NCBI GenBank assembly: GCA_012064415.1 | Contig: SSNU01000792.1 | Coordinates: 232,805-296,804, forward strand | DNA length: 64,000 nt | Reading direction: 5' to 3' | Source of the DNA: Gyrodactylus bullatarudis | Taxonomy: Eukaryota > Platyhelminthes > Monogenea > Gyrodactylidea > Gyrodactylidae | In this document: piece after piece, positions 62,278 to 64,000 of the stretch | How positions within the stretch are numbered: the first letter of the stretch is position 1 | How the letters are laid out: the number at the start of each line of letters is the position of its first letter | Program-made: the position numbers and the translations under genes | Notes under the pieces: model-generated | What the model was told of the DNA's origin: nothing | The model's database searches: none | The model's input: only the letters and a program-made list of their open reading frames with translations

Positions 62278-63165
62278 TAGTGCAGCACCTATACTTACAA
62301 AGCTTAACTAGAAATATTTTTTTTATTATACGGATTATTTATTGGTATTTAAAATATAAATTCATAAAAAGAATACTCTGTACATAATTTCCTTGTGAAT
62401 GACAATATTTGAATAAAGTATCTGGTTAGTTTGGCAATGTAAAATTAACATAGAACAAATGAAAATTCGTTAATCATCTGGTTTATGAAGGTGAGAATAA
62501 AGAAGAGAAATTGAATAATCCAGTTTGGATCTTTTATGAGACATTATTACTTTTAGACTAGTGAGGTTCTCACAGTCGGCTAATTCAAATTTTGCATAGA
62601 TAGAATTAAAAGCAGATAATAAAAAATTAGATTTAATTTTATCGTAACGGAGATTGTAGCTACTATGAGCTGTGGAATAAGTTTCGTTCCTGTGGGATAT
62701 ATAACCTAAGCATCTAGAACGAAATATTTCTAGTTAAACATAAAGAACTGATCGAGAATTGGGCCATCGATAATGTTCAATTATTACAAGGGGATATTGC
62801 TAAAAATGAGAAAATTCAACTTTTCTATCGAACTGGATGGGTCAAAATCAAGATTTTGTCAAATCTTTATTCTAAATTTGGTATTTTAAAATCAATAGCC
62901 TCTCTTCTGGAAATTTTCTTCTTTATTCTTCTAAATTCTTATGGGCTCAGTTATCTTCTATTGAAACGCGTTAATATGTCTACCAAAGATGTCTACTTAG
63001 ATTATTTCTAAATGCTCTGTTAGTTTCTCTCGTACTAGTCCATAATTAAGCTGTAACATTCATTGACATGGGGTAATCCATTACCAAACACGATGAACCT
63101 GTCGTATATATATTACCTGAGCACCTAGAACAAAGTCATTCTTTGTAAGTATAGGTGCTGCACTA
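62278..63165. mobile_element. 0.9-kb segment bounded by a perfect 25-bp inverted repeat
   Basis: 62278-62302 and 63141-63165 are exact reverse complements over 25 bases (core GTGCAGCACCTATACTTAC). Near the right end, an ACCTGAGCACCTAGAACAAA motif echoes ACCTAAGCATCTAGAACGAA at about 62703. No target duplication or gene was recognised. It is consistent with a decayed DNA transposon. Confidence 0.6.
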
Positions 63166-63357
63166 ACCATCTTTAATGTTTACTCTCTAAATTCATCCAC
63201 AAATTCGCCGTTGATTTTTCAGTGGTTTATCGATCTAGATTAGAAAAATTTCAATTGACTTTCTCGAGAAACTGGAAGACTCTGTGAAATTTCCAAGTCT
63301 ATCTGATAAGATTTTCTCTCTCTAATCAGCATCAAAATTAGATTGATAAAGTGATAG

Positions 63358-63531
63358 GTTTTCATCATCAAGATCACACACTCTTGATGAACACTATGTG
63401 TGTATTCGAGGTAAATTTTTCAACACAATGCTATTTGAGCTCACTCTATATTTCATACAAAATCTTATTTTTCAGCCAACTATCGAGTGATCAATACTTC
63501 AACCTATTCCACTCACCCCTTGAAAACTTGA
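63358..63531 (+). CDS. Possible terminal exon pair, unknown gene
   Basis: Exon 63358-63410 (donor GTAAAT) and exon 63476-63531 (acceptor TTTTTCAG) join across a 65-base intron. They encode an ending that contains DEHYVCIRANYRVINTSTY and stops at TGA. AATAAA lies at 63577, 46 bases after the stop. The upstream acceptor (GTGATAG) is weak. These could be the last exons of the gene starting at 44584, but at least one intervening exon would be needed to fix the phase. Speculative. Confidence 0.3.
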
Positions 63532-64000
63532 TGTGGTCTTTGTTAACTGGGGAATGAATGTCTTATAATAATTCTAAATAAAATACCTATACCTTTTGCA
63601 GACGAAATTGAGAAGTCATTTTATTCAAAGCAAGAGTATACAACTATGTACATTGTGCATCAAGGCAACAGTTCTAGGCTCTCATGTTGAATTCAGCCTT
63701 CATTGATTGAATATTCAATGATATCTTGACTTTTTTCAATTAATCTCATTTTAACTTTATGAGTCCCAAACTATTTCTATCGTATAGGACTCAATAGTTA
63801 CTTCCATCGTTTTTCGAAAAACTGATAAAAACCTCTAATTATTTAATCATAACATAGGGGGTCATGAAAAATTCAAAATTGCGGTAAAAAGTAAAATAAA
63901 ACAGATTCTGGTGTAAAATTTTGCGCTGATCCCGAATCTGTGCTCAGATCTGTAAAATTCACTATAATTTCTGAGATAATTGGAAAAAACGATATTTCCC
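63532..64000. other. 3' flank, no gene seen
   Basis: Contains the AATAAA at 63577-63582 and AT-rich sequence. Nothing else was recognised. Confidence 0.4.

Larger units (their letters stand above)
47844..63356. other. 15-kb stretch without a confident exon
   Basis: Follows a strong donor, so much of it is probably intron of the preceding gene. It holds numerous foldback elements and repeats listed separately. The longest open frames (60-90 codons) show no family resemblance and no convincing splice sites. An interspersed small exon must exist if the exons near 63.4 kb belong to the same gene, because the phases differ. Confidence 0.5.

Noticed and set aside
1..64000. CRISPR arrays, bacterial operons, integrated viral genes, tRNA or rRNA genes
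   Set aside because: No regularly spaced direct repeats, ribosome-binding context, viral polymerase or capsid-like frames, or rRNA blocks were recognised. tRNAs were not scanned with a tool, so small ones could be missed.

Overview
This is nuclear DNA from an animal (Metazoa). It is AT-rich. Every gene is split by GT-AG introns, apart from a few single-exon ones. The gene set includes bilaterian-type families: PACS, KIAA0930, TMED4/9, NAA15 and GTF3C5. The species cannot be named from the sequence. The best clue is intron size: fourteen introns are only 24-37 nt long, while others run to 5-9 kb. From general knowledge, introns this short in animals are reported mainly in flatworms, dicyemids and orthonectids, so a fast-evolving lophotrochozoan-like lineage is a reasonable guess, no more. 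I joined exons by hand, checking splice sites, reading phase and remembered family sequences; no search was run.

Layout. 0.75-8.2 kb: the 3' part of an unrecognised Ser/Asn/Pro-rich gene (+). 10.0-14.4 kb: a compact cluster of LIPT1 (-), CUTC (-), a UBE2A/RAD6-type E2 (-), a small RING protein (+) and phosphatidylinositol synthase CDIPT (-). 14.5-34.7 kb: PACS (+), 11 exons, 1323 codons, with two large introns full of repeats. 35.3-44.3 kb: a second compact cluster of CNBP (+), TMED4/9 (-), NAA15 (+), a KIAA0930 homologue (-) and GTF3C5 (+). 44.6-47.8 kb: four exons of a second unrecognised low-complexity gene (+). 47.8-64 kb: almost no coding sequence, but many palindromic mobile-element remnants and a possible pair of terminal exons near 63.4 kb.

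The genes form four head-to-head pairs with gaps of roughly 75-150 bp: E2/RING, CDIPT/PACS, TMED/NAA15 and KIAA0930/GTF3C5. These probably share promoters. The functions are housekeeping and mostly unrelated: lipoylation, copper handling, ubiquitin, phospholipid synthesis, Golgi sorting (PACS and TMED), N-terminal acetylation and Pol III transcription. The E2/RING pair is the one neighbour pair whose products could work together.

The non-coding DNA holds several foldback (MITE-like) families. Among them are one element with 11-bp terminal repeats and 8-bp target duplications (hAT type), a 1.28-kb element with long inverted arms, and at least three families with more than one copy in the window.
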